In this document: piece by piece, positions 28,718 through 39,126 of the stretch | How the letters are laid out: each line of letters opens with the position of its first letter | Position numbering within the stretch: the stretch's first letter is position 1 | Source: Paenibacillus agilis | Lineage (GTDB): Bacteria; Bacillota; Bacilli; Paenibacillales; Paenibacillaceae | Direction of reading: 5' to 3' | Assembly: GCF_007786455.1 (NCBI RefSeq) | Contig: NZ_VNJK01000004.1 | Span: 236,536-300,535, forward strand | Length of the DNA: 64,000 nucleotides | Notes under the pieces: model-generated | Told to the model about the DNA's origin: nothing | What the model saw: the letters and a program-made list of their open reading frames with translations, nothing else | The model's database searches: none | Program-made: the position numbers and the translations under genes

Positions 28718-30025
28718 ATGACAGTTACAGTACAGCCGCGTCGTGACGAACAATCACGAGCAGTATTTGAACAGTCGAAACAATATATTCCGGGCGGCGT
28801 AAACAGCCCTGTTCGTGCATTCAAGTCAGTTGGGCTGACTCCGATGGTGATGGAGCGCGGAGAAGGATCCCGAGTATTTGATATTGATGGCAATTCCTTT
28901 ATTGATTATGTAGGTTCATGGGGACCTCTTATTCTTGGTCATGCGCATCCAGAGGTTATCGAGGCAATTCAACGTACAGCTGCAAAAGGAACGAGCTTCG
29001 GAGCACCGACTGAGCTAGAGCTTCTAATGGCGAAAACGGTATGCGAGCGAGTTCCATCTGTAGATATCGTTCGTATGGTCAACTCCGGAACAGAAGCGAC
29101 AATGAGTGCCATTCGATTGGCACGCGGCGTAACGAAGCGCAGCAAAATCGTAAAGTTTGAAGGCTCCTATCATGGGCATGCTGACAGCTTGCTAATCAAG
29201 GCAGGTTCGGGTGTGGCTACATTGGGATTGCCAGACAGTCCTGGTGTTCCAGAAAGCATTGCAGCGAATACCATTACAGTGCCGTATAACGATATGGAAT
29301 CTGTTAATCTTGCTTTTGAAAAGTTCGGAGAAGAGATTGCTTGCATCATCGTAGAACCTATCGCAGGCAATATGGGTGTAGTGCCACCACAGCCAGGTTT
29401 CTTGGAAGGCTTGCGCGAAATTACGACGAAGTACGGCAGCTTGCTTATTTTTGATGAAGTGATGACAGGCTTCCGCGTTCATTATCAATGTGCTCAAGGG
29501 CGTTTTGGCATATCGCCAGATTTGACTTGTTTTGGTAAAGTCATTGGCGGTGGACTTCCTGTTGGTGCGTATGGCGGTCGTAGAGATCTAATGGAGCAAG
29601 TTGCGCCAGTTGGTCCGATTTATCAAGCGGGTACTTTGAGCGGTAACCCACTTGCTATGGCGGCGGGCTATACGACGCTATCTCTGTTGACGCCAGACGT
29701 ATATGATCAGCTAGAGACGAAGTCTGCTCGCTTGCAAGCTGGGCTAGAGCGCAATGCTAAAGAACTCGGCTTGCCAATCGTGATTAATCGTGTTGGTTCT
29801 ATGGTGTGTCCTTTCTTTACGGATCAACCGGTAATCAACTATGACACAGCGAAGCAATCTGATTTGAATATGTTTAATCGCTATTTCGGCGCGTTGCTCG
29901 ACAGAGGTATAAGTGTAGCTCCTTCTCAATTCGAGGGGATGTTCGTGTCGGCTGTGCATACGGATGAAGATATAGATTACACGATTGAGGCGCAATATGA
30001 TGCCTTGAAAGCAATCGTTCGATAA
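28718..30025 (+). CDS. hemL: Glutamate-1-semialdehyde 2,1-aminomutase
   Basis: HemL is the PLP enzyme that turns glutamate-1-semialdehyde into 5-aminolevulinate. The 435 residues include [44 protein letters not shown] and the PLP lysine in [17 protein letters not shown] (about Lys274). The ATG at 28718 is preceded by GGGAG at correct spacing; a GTG at 28709 would add three residues. It starts 22 bases after hemB. Confidence 0.96.
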   Translation: MTVTVQPRRDEQSRAVFEQSKQYIPGGVNSPVRAFKSVGLTPMVMERGEGSRVFDIDGNSFIDYVGSWGPLILGHAHPEVIEAIQRTAAKGTSFGAPTELELLMAKTVCERVPSVDIVRMVNSGTEATMSAIRLARGVTKRSKIVKFEGSYHGHADSLLIKAGSGVATLGLPDSPGVPESIAANTITVPYNDMESVNLAFEKFGEEIACIIVEPIAGNMGVVPPQPGFLEGLREITTKYGSLLIFDEVMTGFRVHYQCAQGRFGISPDLTCFGKVIGGGLPVGAYGGRRDLMEQVAPVGPIYQAGTLSGNPLAMAAGYTTLSLLTPDVYDQLETKSARLQAGLERNAKELGLPIVINRVGSMVCPFFTDQPVINYDTAKQSDLNMFNRYFGALLDRGISVAPSQFEGMFVSAVHTDEDIDYTIEAQYDALKAIVR

Positions 30026-30036
30026 GGAAGAATTTG

Positions 30037-30924
30037 ATGCAGCAGTATTGGGCAAAACGTGGTGAATGGCTGGAAATGACACCTGGTCGTTCGTTGATCC
30101 GTCAAGAACAACAATTAGAAGACTGGTTGAGGCACACCTTGGGTGTGCCTCAACATTTATTATCAGCTTGGAGACAGGCAGAAGGTTTGAAAGTAGCTGG
30201 TGACCGTTTGCGCATGCGGGTGTTCGCTGATGAACAATGCGACTATGAACCAGCTGATGAGCCAGCGGAAATTTTATATGAGGATGATGCTTGTTTAGTC
30301 GCTTATAAGCCAGCGGGCATGGCCGTTCATCCGACGACACCAGAGCAGCATGCTGCTAGGCAAACACTAGCGCATGCAGTGGCGTGTCACTATGCGTGGA
30401 CAGGTGTTGAAGCAAGGATCAGGCATATCCATCGATTAGATACCGATACATCGGGACCGGTCCTATACGCCAAAACTGCGCTTTCTCATGCGATCTTGGA
30501 CGAATCGATGCGGCATAAAGCGATAGATAGGCAGTATGTAGCAGTTGTGCAAGGAATGATGATTTCCTTGCAGGGGACTATAGATGCTCCAATCGGGAAA
30601 GACCGTCATCATCGCGGTAGACGTAGAGTAACGGACAATGGTGATCATGCTGTTACTCATTATGACGTGGTTCGTCGTACAGATTCGTTGAGTCTTGTTC
30701 GTTGTAAGCTGGAAACGGGGCGGACTCATCAAATTCGCGTCCATATGAGTCACATCGGACATTCTCTAGCAGGTGATGTTTTATATGGAGGTGCCGTGCA
30801 GCATATTAGGCGTCAAGCGCTGCATGGTGAACTTCTTAGCTTCAATCATCCATTTGGTGGTGACTTCATTCAAGTTCAAGCTCCTATGCCATCGGACATG
30901 GCGCAGTTGTGTCAAAAAATATAG
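30037..30924 (+). CDS. RluA-family RNA pseudouridine synthase
   Basis: The 295-residue protein should isomerise specific uridines in rRNA or tRNA. The catalytic motif HRLDTDTSG (with the nucleophilic Asp) and the family motif YKPAGMAVHP are present, as is the C-terminal LETGRTHQIRVHMSHIGHSLAGD. ATG 30037 is preferred over TTG 30034, with AAGGAAG in front. It sits between hemL and spoVID, with 11 bases from hemL, so it is probably carried on the hem transcript. The target nucleotide cannot be told from sequence. Confidence 0.9.
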   Translation: MQQYWAKRGEWLEMTPGRSLIRQEQQLEDWLRHTLGVPQHLLSAWRQAEGLKVAGDRLRMRVFADEQCDYEPADEPAEILYEDDACLVAYKPAGMAVHPTTPEQHAARQTLAHAVACHYAWTGVEARIRHIHRLDTDTSGPVLYAKTALSHAILDESMRHKAIDRQYVAVVQGMMISLQGTIDAPIGKDRHHRGRRRVTDNGDHAVTHYDVVRRTDSLSLVRCKLETGRTHQIRVHMSHIGHSLAGDVLYGGAVQHIRRQALHGELLSFNHPFGGDFIQVQAPMPSDMAQLCQKI

Positions 30925-31069
30925 TCATGCTCTTCCCATTCCGCCCATATGATAAAAGTAGGGAACGGAGTCTGACCTGTTCGTGCGTGCCAAGCGTCTC
31001 ATGCAGCAGATGCGGCATAACAGGACATGGAACGGACGACAGGATCAACCGCGGAAGGAGGAGCAGACT

Positions 31070-32512
31070 GTGTATGATGAAACGTATGGTTTGAGGTTTG
31101 ATATTTACGAACGCGTACACTTATCAGATGAGGTAGTTGGTATTGATCAGCTCGAAGAGGTGGAGTTGACTCCGCATATTCAAATTATTCCGTCTGGCGA
31201 GCAGGTTACCGTAAGAGGAAGCTTGCTGCTATCCGGAGCTTATGTTGGTATAACCGAGGGTGAACACAATCAATCGTTGGAGCATTGGATTCCTGTAGAA
31301 ATTACGCTCCCACTCAGTCGTGTTCGCAGCTTGGAGGAAATTCATGTAGATATCGAACATTTCGACGTGGATTTGCTCTCAACTCGATCATTGAACATTA
31401 CAGGAGTTCTTTCACTTAAAGGTATCTATCTAGACAACCAAGAAGTTCCCGCATGGCAGCAGGAACAATTTACAGTTGAATATGAATCAACGAGGAAAGC
31501 TAGCGATGAGCCAGAGTGGTTGCGTGATTATGGCCAACCTACTCAGCAGTCGCAGCAGGATAACAATCTCACCTCAGACATTTCTTCATATAATTACGAT
31601 GGAGGAACTGCTGCAATCTCATCCTACGATTCCTACGAGCAAGATTCAGCAACTTCAGCACCTTTGCCTTATGCAGAATCAGCTGTACCAGTAGAGAATC
31701 ATGTGCAGTATCCGTCGCAGTGGATTGGTGATAGCAGCCATAATCAAGCGGCGACTAACTGGGCATGGTCAGGACAGGGAGATGGCATTCAAGCGGATGC
31801 TTCTGCTGTGCAGCAGCGAGAACAGCCATCTGAACTTCACCCTGTAACTGGGACAGAATCTACATGGACATGGGATCAGTCTCCGTGGGGGAATGCCTCT
31901 ACTGCAGCTCAGGCCCATGCAGCGAGCCAACATGAGGCTAACAATGTCAGCACTGATGCAGCATATGCTGAGGAAGCTGCGAGAGAGCAGGAAGCGGAGC
32001 AAGCAGCACTTGAAGACTTGATTGTGTCCAGCGGTAGTGAGCAGCCGGAGTTACATATGAGCCCGCAATTGGACAATGAATTCGAAGAGCGAGATCAGGT
32101 TGAAGCAGAAGAACAGCTTCATTCCGAGAAAAAAGAGATGAAAGTGGCTATTGGCAGCAGCAGTCCGAGTTCGAATGGGGAAGTATCGCAAGGATTAGGC
32201 TTCAGTAAGCTGCTGCATTCGAGCAAGCAAGCTCGTGATAAAGAGCGCGAGGTGGAAGAGCGACAAGCTAGGGAAGAGGCTGCCCAACTTGCTCAGAAAG
32301 CATCGGATGATGTACACTGGCAGTCGTTGTTCCTGAATCAACTTCCTGATGAATCCAGTTTCCGCAAAGTTCGATTATGTATTGTACAACGGCAGGAAAC
32401 CTTGGATTCGATCGCACAGCGATATCAAATGAATGCCAGAGAGATCGCGCTTTACAATCGACTCCCGGAAGCTACAGTAACTGAGGGCCAAGTCATTTAT
32501 ATTCCATCCTAA
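31070..32512 (+). CDS. spoVID: Stage VI sporulation protein D, LysM-containing coat morphogen
   Basis: SpoVID is needed for the coat to encase the spore. The 480-residue protein has the N-terminal SpoVID domain (MYDETYGLRFDIYERVHL, about residues 1-150). A long low-complexity acidic and Ser/Gln/Ala-rich middle follows, then a C-terminal LysM-type domain (about 437-480, ETLDSIAQRYQMNAREIALY). The GTG start at 31070 follows GGAAGGAGGAG. An in-frame upstream start at 30983 lacks a ribosome binding site. The hemL-spoVID linkage is shared with B. subtilis. A SafA-like partner is encoded at 61.8 kb in this window. Confidence 0.9.
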   Translation: MYDETYGLRFDIYERVHLSDEVVGIDQLEEVELTPHIQIIPSGEQVTVRGSLLLSGAYVGITEGEHNQSLEHWIPVEITLPLSRVRSLEEIHVDIEHFDVDLLSTRSLNITGVLSLKGIYLDNQEVPAWQQEQFTVEYESTRKASDEPEWLRDYGQPTQQSQQDNNLTSDISSYNYDGGTAAISSYDSYEQDSATSAPLPYAESAVPVENHVQYPSQWIGDSSHNQAATNWAWSGQGDGIQADASAVQQREQPSELHPVTGTESTWTWDQSPWGNASTAAQAHAASQHEANNVSTDAAYAEEAAREQEAEQAALEDLIVSSGSEQPELHMSPQLDNEFEERDQVEAEEQLHSEKKEMKVAIGSSSPSSNGEVSQGLGFSKLLHSSKQARDKEREVEERQAREEAAQLAQKASDDVHWQSLFLNQLPDESSFRKVRLCIVQRQETLDSIAQRYQMNAREIALYNRLPEATVTEGQVIYIPS

Positions 32513-32578
32513 TTGCTATACCTGGACTTATGAAAGAATGGGCAATGATTATATTCTGCTCAATATTGAATATAAAAG

Positions 32579-32617
32579 AACCTCCATCCACTTTGTCAGT
32601 GATTGGAGGTTTTTTTG
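32579..32617 (+). terminator. Terminator of spoVID, possibly bidirectional
   Basis: AACCTCCA at the 5' side pairs with TGGAGGTT (ending near 32611), extended inward by CACT/AGTG, followed by seven Ts. It lies between convergent genes and has TTCTTTTAT on the other strand, so it may serve both. Confidence 0.85.
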
Positions 32618-32621
32618 TGTT

Positions 32622-32795
32622 TTAATAAACATCGAGCAGAAAGCCAACATAAATGAGAAACAAACTAAAAAGCAAAAATACATCTAGTCCTGTAGGAAGA
32701 ATTAGTGTTCGTACAAATTGTAAACAAATGAGTGGAAATAAGCAGCTCCTTACGGAGTAGCGAACTTTACACCACCAACGCTCCATATTCAACAT
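32622..32795 (-). CDS. Small membrane protein, 57 residues
   Basis: This gene is shorter than most gene finders accept, but it is convincing: ATG at 32795 (read on the - strand) is preceded by AAGGGGGT at ideal spacing. The product MLNMERWWCKVRYSVRSC... has a basic, tryptophan-rich start and two hydrophobic segments (about 18-30 and 38-55), ending FLLDVY. The ATG at 32858 gives a longer frame but has no ribosome binding site. It converges on spoVID and diverges from valS. Family unknown to me. Confidence 0.65.
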   Translation of the reverse strand: MLNMERWWCKVRYSVRSCLFPLICLQFVRTLILPTGLDVFLLFSLFLIYVGFLLDVY

Positions 32796-32856
32796 ACTGA
32801 GTACCCCCTTAAAATGAGTGTCCAAAAAGGGAGCTTTTGAACAACCCGTATAGTAC

Positions 32857-32886
32857 ATGTTATGAAAGAGTAAAAACAGGATATGA
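32857..32886 (-). promoter_or_regulatory. Possible sigma-E-type promoter for the small membrane protein
   Basis: Read on the - strand, TCATATC (32886-32880) and CATAACAT (32864-32857) are 15 bases apart. They partly match the sporulation sigma-E elements (-35 KMATATT, -10 CATACAMT; 6 of 8 at -10). Initiation would fall about 55 bases before the start codon. The match is imperfect. Confidence 0.3.
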
Positions 32887-32914
32887 CTATAGTTAATCGA
32901 TTATGGTACAACTA

Positions 32915-32943
32915 TTGACTCGCTTATCGTGTCGAAGTAAAAT
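32915..32943 (+). promoter_or_regulatory. valS promoter
   Basis: TTGACT (32915-32920) and TAAAAT (32938-32943) are separated by exactly 17 bases and lie just upstream of the T-box leader. Confidence 0.7.
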
Positions 32944-32949
32944 AAAGGG

Positions 32950-33357
32950 TAAATGTTTGATACATTCTAACGATCCATTAACATAAGCGAAATAAAACAT
33001 TGAGCGGGAATAGTAAACGACAGAAGCCTTTCAGAGAGCAGTGAATTACGGTGGGAGAACTGCAAGGAACCTAACGTTGAAGTCGCCCGGGAGTTGTCTG
33101 TTTGAACGCAATGGTTATACGGCTACGATCATGCATGCTTTACCGATGATGTAGCAATCGAAGTTGCGCTAGAATAGAACGGTAGCAGCCGTTATGTGCG
33201 AATGAAGTGCCGCATAAGCACGATCTAGTCATGCTGACTGCCCTTGGTTTAGGGAGAGCTTTTGTAAAGTATGAGATCGATGCATGTATTTATGCGGAAT
33301 GAAGGTGGTACCACGGAAGTTAACCTTTCGTCCTTTTTAGGCGAAGGGTTTTTTTTG
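32950..33357 (+). promoter_or_regulatory. T-box leader of valS (tRNA-Val sensing)
   Basis: The leader carries the conserved T-box sequence AAGGTGGTACCACG (33302-33315). Right after it comes a terminator hairpin, AACCTTTCG near 33322 pairing with CGAAGGGTT ending at 33350, with eight Ts. The Stem I AGAGAG motif is at about 33033. The putative specifier is GUC (33082-33084) in the usual GAA-codon context, a valine codon that agrees with the downstream gene. Uncharged tRNA-Val should stabilise the antiterminator and allow valS transcription. Confidence 0.9.
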
Positions 33358-33445
33358 TGTCTTGCCGTTTCGCACGTTAATTGGAAAACGTCAGATTCAT
33401 TTTAATAGTAATCGATGCAATATCACATATTTGGAGGGATTATGT

Positions 33446-36112
33446 ATGTCTGAAGCAAACGAACAGCTATCTATGCCTACAACGTATGACCCGAAGGCAG
33501 CAGAGCAGAAATGGTATGACTACTGGATGAAGGGTGGCTACTTCCAAGCAGGCCGTCTGCCTGATGCAGAGCCTTATACAATCGTAATTCCACCGCCAAA
33601 CGTTACCGGTATGCTTCACATCGGTCATGGGCTTGACTTTACGCTGCAGGATATTTTGATTCGTACGAAGCGTATGCAGGGGTATGATGCATTGTGGCTG
33701 CCGGGTTCTGACCATGCTGGTATCGCAACGCAGACAAAAGTAGAACAGCAATTGCGTGAAGAAGGATTATCTCGTTATGATCTTGGTCGTGAGAAGTTCC
33801 TAGAGAAAGTCTGGGATTGGAAACATCTTTATGCGGATAACATTCGTAATCAATGGAAGAAAATGGGTTTGTCTTTAGACTACTCCCGTGAGCGTTTCAC
33901 ATTGGATGAAGGTTTGTCTGATGCTGTGCGTGAAGTGTTTGTTAAGCTGTATGAGAAAGGTCTTATTTACCGCGGTAAATATATTATTAACTGGGATCCA
34001 GCTGCGCGTACAGCGTTGTCGGATATCGAGGTTGAATATAAAGAAGTACAAGGCAACTTGTATCATTTGAAATATCCACTTGCGGACGGAAGTGGTTCTA
34101 TTACAGTAGCAACAACTCGACCTGAGACAATGCTAGGTGATACGGCGGTAGCGGTACATCCTAAGGATGAGCGCTACAAAGATATGATCGGTAAAATGAT
34201 TATGCTTCCGATCGTAAACCGTGAAATCCCAATCGTAGCTGATGACTATGTAGATAAGGAATTCGGAAGCGGTGCGGTTAAGATTACGCCAGCTCATGAT
34301 CCTAATGACTTTGAGATCGGTCTGCGTCATGACTTACCGCAAATCATCGTAATGGATGAGTCCGGAGTGATGAATGATCAAGCAGGTCCTTACGAGAGCT
34401 TGGATCGTTTTGACTGCCGTAAGCAAATTGTAAAAGATCTACAAGAGCAAGGCGTGCTTATTCGCATTGAAGAGCATGTGCATCAAGTTGGCCACAGTGA
34501 GCGCAGCGGTGCTGTTGTAGAGCCTTACTTGTCCACACAATGGTTCGTTAAGATGAAGCCATTGGCAGAGCGTGCGATTGAAGCGCAAAAGTCTGGCAAA
34601 GGTATCAACTTCGTACCGGATCGCTTCGAGAAAATTTATTTGCATTGGATTGAGAATGTACGTGACTGGTGTATTTCCCGTCAATTGTGGTGGGGACATC
34701 GTATTCCAGCATGGTTCTGTGAAGAGTGCAATCATATGCATGTTGCTCGTGAAGAAGTTCATGCATGTGAAAAGTGCAGCAGCACGAAATTGAAGCAGGA
34801 TGAGGACGTGTTGGATACATGGTTCAGCTCCGCGTTGTGGCCATTCTCTACATTGGGCTGGCCTGATGTGAACAGCGAGGACTTCAAACGTTACTATCCT
34901 ACGAATGTTCTTGTAACAGGTTACGATATCATTTACTTCTGGGTAGCGCGAATGATCTTTACAGCGCTTGAATTTACCGACCAGACGCCATTTAAAGATG
35001 TGCTTATTCACGGACTGGTACGTGATTCTGAAGGACGTAAAATGTCCAAGTCACTTGGCAACGGTGTAGACCCGCTTGAAGTTATTGAGCGTTATGGCGC
35101 TGACGCAATGCGTTATATGATTTCTACGAGCAGCACGCCTGGTCAAGATCTACGCTTCCGTTGGGAACGCGTAGAGCAAGCTCGTAACTTTGCAAATAAG
35201 ATTTGGAATGCTTCACGCTTTGCACTTATGAATCTAGAAGGCTTTACGTATGATGATATTGATATTAGCGGTGATCTTGGAACAGCAGATCGCTGGATTC
35301 TACATCGTATGAACGAGACTTCTCGCGAGATTACTCGTCTAATTGATGCATACGAGTTCGGTGAAACAGGACGCTTGCTCTACAACTTCATCTGGGACGA
35401 TCTGTGCGATTGGTACATTGAATTTGCGAAAATTAGCCTATATGGTCAAGATGCAGTTCAGAAGAAGACGACACAGTCCGTGCTTGCTTATGTACTCGAT
35501 CGTACGATGCGCATGATTCATCCGTTTATGCCTTATATTTCAGAAGAAATATGGCAGCACCTTCCGCATGAAGGCGAGACAGTAACGCTTGCTGCATGGC
35601 CGAAGTACGACAGTGCACTTGAAGCACCAGAGGCTGTTCAAGAGATGGCTCTGTTGATGGATATGATTCGTGCGGTGCGCAATATCCGTGCAGAAGTAAA
35701 CGTGCCAATGAGCAAAAAAGTAGAGCTTGTTGTTAAGCCTGCGGATGAGCGCACCTATAACAGCATTAAGCGCAACCTTGAATATGTAGAGCGTTTCTGT
35801 GGAACTTCCAACCTAACGGTTAAATTGGATTGTAATGCACCAGATAAATCAATGAGTGCAATTGTTACGGGAGTGGAGATGTACTTGCCGCTTGCGGGTC
35901 TCATTGATATCGAACAGGAGATTGCGCGTCTTAATAAAGAGCGCGAGCATCTAAACAAAGAAGTTGAGCGTGTGGAGAAGAAGCTTGCAAACCAAGGATT
36001 TATGGCTAAAGCTCCTGCAAACGTTGTGGAAGAAGAACGCGCTAAAATGGAAGACTATCGCGAGAAGCGTGACAAAGTTATAGCTCGTATTCAAGAACTG
36101 CAAGAAGTATAA
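33446..36112 (+). CDS. valS: Valyl-tRNA synthetase
   Basis: The class Ia synthetase of 888 residues has the HIGH motif in [16 protein letters not shown], the KMSKS motif in [13 protein letters not shown], the editing domain in between ([18 protein letters not shown]), and a C-terminal coiled coil ([20 protein letters not shown]) typical of ValRS. The ATG at 33446 follows TTGGAGGGA; an in-frame ATG at 33362 would start inside the T-box terminator. It is controlled by the T-box upstream. Confidence 0.98.
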   Translation: MSEANEQLSMPTTYDPKAAEQKWYDYWMKGGYFQAGRLPDAEPYTIVIPPPNVTGMLHIGHGLDFTLQDILIRTKRMQGYDALWLPGSDHAGIATQTKVEQQLREEGLSRYDLGREKFLEKVWDWKHLYADNIRNQWKKMGLSLDYSRERFTLDEGLSDAVREVFVKLYEKGLIYRGKYIINWDPAARTALSDIEVEYKEVQGNLYHLKYPLADGSGSITVATTRPETMLGDTAVAVHPKDERYKDMIGKMIMLPIVNREIPIVADDYVDKEFGSGAVKITPAHDPNDFEIGLRHDLPQIIVMDESGVMNDQAGPYESLDRFDCRKQIVKDLQEQGVLIRIEEHVHQVGHSERSGAVVEPYLSTQWFVKMKPLAERAIEAQKSGKGINFVPDRFEKIYLHWIENVRDWCISRQLWWGHRIPAWFCEECNHMHVAREEVHACEKCSSTKLKQDEDVLDTWFSSALWPFSTLGWPDVNSEDFKRYYPTNVLVTGYDIIYFWVARMIFTALEFTDQTPFKDVLIHGLVRDSEGRKMSKSLGNGVDPLEVIERYGADAMRYMISTSSTPGQDLRFRWERVEQARNFANKIWNASRFALMNLEGFTYDDIDISGDLGTADRWILHRMNETSREITRLIDAYEFGETGRLLYNFIWDDLCDWYIEFAKISLYGQDAVQKKTTQSVLAYVLDRTMRMIHPFMPYISEEIWQHLPHEGETVTLAAWPKYDSALEAPEAVQEMALLMDMIRAVRNIRAEVNVPMSKKVELVVKPADERTYNSIKRNLEYVERFCGTSNLTVKLDCNAPDKSMSAIVTGVEMYLPLAGLIDIEQEIARLNKEREHLNKEVERVEKKLANQGFMAKAPANVVEEERAKMEDYREKRDKVIARIQELQEV

Positions 36113-36219
36113 GTACAACACAAGTGGCACGAATGGTTAGGGATGAATATAGGGTTAATCCAAAAATTTACTCCAAGTATTCAAGTCCGGCTTAAGCGTT
36201 CCGATATAATCGATAACCG

Positions 36220-36248
36220 GCCGAGTTCTATTGCAAATAGGACTCGGC
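36220..36248 (+). other. Hairpin between valS and folC without a T-run
   Basis: GCCGAGTTCTAT (36220-36231) pairs with ATAGGACTCGGC (36237-36248, one G-U). No T-run follows, so it is not a standard terminator. It ends about 20 bases before the folC ribosome binding site. Confidence 0.5.
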
Positions 36249-36281
36249 TGCCACATGACATATGAATAAGGGATGGGAATA

Positions 36282-37658
36282 ATGTCTGCAACAAGTGAAG
36301 CTGAAGTGTTTACACCATTTGAACGAGTGGAACAAGCCGTAGATTGGATTAATTCTTTGATCCCAGTTGGGATTCGCCCAGGACTTGAACGTATTGAATC
36401 CATGATGGAACAGCTAGGTCAGCCGCAACGAAGACTGAAGTTCATTCATGTGGCAGGAACTAACGGGAAAGGTTCTACCTGTGCGTTGCTGACAAGTGTA
36501 TTGATTAATGCTGGTTACGATGTGGGGACTTTCACATCTCCTTATATTGAGAAATTTACGAACCGTTTCAAATATAACAATGAAGATATCCCAGATGAGA
36601 CGCTAGTGTCCATTGTCAATCAATTGCGACCTATCGTGGAAGAAATGGCTGAAACACCGCTAGGGTCACCGACTATGTTCGAAGTGTCCACAGCGGTTGC
36701 TATCCTATATTATGCTACAGTGGCTTACCCAGACGTAGTTGTATGGGAGACTGGACTTGGTGGGCGTTTGGATGTGACGAATATCGTTACTCCGATAGTT
36801 TCGGTTATTACAAACGTTGGGCACGATCACATGGATATTCTCGGAGATTCGTTGGAGAAGATCGCTAGTGAGAAAGCAGGTATTATTAAACCGGGTGTAC
36901 CTGTAATAACAGCAGTTGAGCAGCCAGAAGCACTGGCTATCATTCGTCAAACCGCGGTGGAGCGCCGCAGTGCACTTTATGTGATGAATGAGCAATTTAA
37001 ATACTCGTCTGTACGTTCGATTGAGAATGAGCAGACGTTCGCATTTACGGGCCCGTTCCGTAACTTGGAGCATGTATCCATTACGATGAACGGCGCGCAT
37101 CAATTGAAAAATGCTTCTGTTGCGCTTATGGTCATTGAGGTGCTTCGTCAATATATGGCTTTTATTATCGATCATGAGCCTTTGCTTGAGGGCTTAAATC
37201 GTGCTGCTTGGCCAGGACGTCTTGAAATGGTTAGTCTGGAGCCTCGCATTTTGCTGGATGGGGCGCATAATCCAGAAGGAGCTGAGACGCTCGCACAAGC
37301 ACTGCGGGACACATACCGATACGAGAAGTGTCATATTATGATGGGAATGCTTTCTACTAAGCATCATCGTGATGTACTGCGTCATATACTACCTTTAGCG
37401 ACTACGTTAATTGTGACTGAGCCTAACTTCCGTAAGAAGCAGGACGCAGAGGCGTTGGCAGATTTGGCTCAAGAGATGCTGAAGCAGGAAAGCAACAAGC
37501 CTGAAATTATTGTTGAGCCGGATTGGCATAAAGCCCTGGACCGTCTGAAAGGAATGACGGCACAGGATGATTTGGCTGTTGTTACAGGCACTTTATATTT
37601 GATCTCAGATGTACGATCGTACATTCTATATAACAAAGAATCTGAAAAAGGCTGGTGA
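36282..37658 (+). CDS. folC: Folylpolyglutamate synthase / dihydrofolate synthase
   Basis: FolC adds glutamate to dihydropteroate and folates. The 458-residue Mur-ligase-family protein has the P-loop HVAGTNGKGSTCALLTS, the folate loop TFTSPYIEKFTNRF, and VWETGLGGRLDVTN. ATG 36282 follows AAGGGATGGG; ATG 36273 sits inside that ribosome binding site. The valS-folC order is as in B. subtilis. The stop is followed within a few bases by murC. Confidence 0.95.
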   Translation: MSATSEAEVFTPFERVEQAVDWINSLIPVGIRPGLERIESMMEQLGQPQRRLKFIHVAGTNGKGSTCALLTSVLINAGYDVGTFTSPYIEKFTNRFKYNNEDIPDETLVSIVNQLRPIVEEMAETPLGSPTMFEVSTAVAILYYATVAYPDVVVWETGLGGRLDVTNIVTPIVSVITNVGHDHMDILGDSLEKIASEKAGIIKPGVPVITAVEQPEALAIIRQTAVERRSALYVMNEQFKYSSVRSIENEQTFAFTGPFRNLEHVSITMNGAHQLKNASVALMVIEVLRQYMAFIIDHEPLLEGLNRAAWPGRLEMVSLEPRILLDGAHNPEGAETLAQALRDTYRYEKCHIMMGMLSTKHHRDVLRHILPLATTLIVTEPNFRKKQDAEALADLAQEMLKQESNKPEIIVEPDWHKALDRLKGMTAQDDLAVVTGTLYLISDVRSYILYNKESEKGW

Positions 37659-37664
37659 GTGTGT

Positions 37665-39041
37665 TTGAAGACAATGGAGCATATCCATTTTATCGGCATC
37701 GGGGGCTACGGCATGAGTGCCATCGCTCGAGTGATGCTGGAAATGGGATACACGGTCACCGGATCGGATGTTGCCAAGCAAGAACTTACAGATAAGTTGG
37801 AGAAAAAGGGAGCTACGATTCATATCGGCCATGACGAGCGTTATGTACAAGAGGCAGATACGGTCGTTTACTCTACGGCTTGTCCAAAAGATAATGTTGA
37901 ACGTGTAGCAGCTAAAGAACGCAATATTCCTGTTTTACACCGCTCGGAAATGTTGGCGCGTTTGTTGAATGCCAAAAAAGGTATTGCTGTTGCAGGTGCT
38001 CACGGCAAGACGACAACTTCTTCCATGATCGCATTAGTGTTGGAGCGCTGCGGGGTTGATCCCACCTTCATCATTGGTGGGGAAGTAACGAACTTGGGCA
38101 CAAATGCAAAAGCAGGTGAAAGTGATTACGTCGTTGCTGAGGCAGATGAAAGTGACGGTACGTTCTTAGCTTATTACCCGAATATCGCAGTTGTAACCAA
38201 TATTGAAGCAGATCACTTAGAGAACTATGGCGGGGATTTTGAGCGCTTGAAGCAAGCGTATGTTCAATTTTTGAGCCAGGTAGAGGAAGCTGGAGCTGCT
38301 GTATTGTGTTCAGATGATCCTATCGTTAAAGAAATGATACCTGCAATTCGTTCTAATATTGTTACTTATGGAATCGAGCAAGGTGCAGATTATCAAGCAG
38401 TTGATATTGAAGCAGATGATCGTCAAATGTTCTTTACGGTGAAACGTGGAGATAATGTGCTAGGTCGAGTGGAATTGTCTGTACCAGGTCAACATAATGT
38501 GTTGAATGCTATGGCTACTCTCGTTGTATGTATGCAGGCTGGCGTGCCATTTGAAGAGGCTGCTGCTGCGATTACTGAATTTACTGGGGCGAAGCGCCGT
38601 TATCAAATAATCGGTCAAGTGAATGATATTACGGTTGTTGATGACTATGCTCATCACCCGACAGAAATTGAAGCGACACTGTTAGCTGCTAAAGCTTCAG
38701 GTAAGCGTATTGTTGCTGTATTCCAGCCACAACGTTATTCTCGAACATATTTCTTGTTTGATCAGTTCAGCCGCGCTTTTGGTGGAGCTGATGAAGTTAT
38801 CATCACGGATATTTATTCTCCAGCTGGCGAGAAGCAGATCGAAGGAGTTAACTCTTCGAAACTGACGGAGCGTATCCGTGAACTATCGAATTCCAATGTT
38901 CACTACATTCCTACGAAGGAAGAAGTGGTCCAGCATTTGCAACAATCTGTTAAGCCTGGTGACATCGTATTAACGATGGGTGCAGGGGATATTTGGCGAG
39001 TAGCTGTTCAATTTACGGAATATATTAAACAAGGTAAGTAG
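37665..39041 (+). CDS. murC: UDP-N-acetylmuramate--L-alanine ligase
   Basis: MurC adds the first amino acid of the peptidoglycan stem peptide in the cytoplasm. The protein has about 458 residues with N-terminal nucleotide-sugar binding HFIGIGGYGMSAIARVM, P-loop GAHGKTTTSSMIA, EADESDGTFL and DDYAHHPTEIEATL. The start is uncertain: TTG 37665 has GGTGAG in front; GTG 37659 and ATG 37674 are alternatives. It nearly overlaps folC, another Mur-type ligase, a linkage not found in B. subtilis. Confidence 0.94.
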   Translation: MKTMEHIHFIGIGGYGMSAIARVMLEMGYTVTGSDVAKQELTDKLEKKGATIHIGHDERYVQEADTVVYSTACPKDNVERVAAKERNIPVLHRSEMLARLLNAKKGIAVAGAHGKTTTSSMIALVLERCGVDPTFIIGGEVTNLGTNAKAGESDYVVAEADESDGTFLAYYPNIAVVTNIEADHLENYGGDFERLKQAYVQFLSQVEEAGAAVLCSDDPIVKEMIPAIRSNIVTYGIEQGADYQAVDIEADDRQMFFTVKRGDNVLGRVELSVPGQHNVLNAMATLVVCMQAGVPFEEAAAAITEFTGAKRRYQIIGQVNDITVVDDYAHHPTEIEATLLAAKASGKRIVAVFQPQRYSRTYFLFDQFSRAFGGADEVIITDIYSPAGEKQIEGVNSSKLTERIRELSNSNVHYIPTKEEVVQHLQQSVKPGDIVLTMGAGDIWRVAVQFTEYIKQGK

Positions 39042-39058
39042 TCCTTATAAAGTCGATA

Positions 39059-39097
39059 GCTGCGTCATTTTCTTACGAGAAAGTGGCGCAGTTTTTT
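39059..39097 (+). terminator. Terminator of folC-murC
   Basis: CTGCGTCATTTTC (from 39060) pairs with GAGAAAGTGGCGCAG (to 39091), followed by six Ts. Confidence 0.88.
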
Positions 39098-39126
39098 GAT
39101 TCATCAATGATTTGTAGAGGTGTAAC

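Noticed and set aside
29744..30340. A 198-codon - strand frame over the hemL-pseudouridine synthase junction
   Set aside because: Shadow of two well-supported genes.
34439..35011. A 190-codon - strand frame opposite valS
   Set aside because: Shadow of valS; no ribosome binding site and odd composition.
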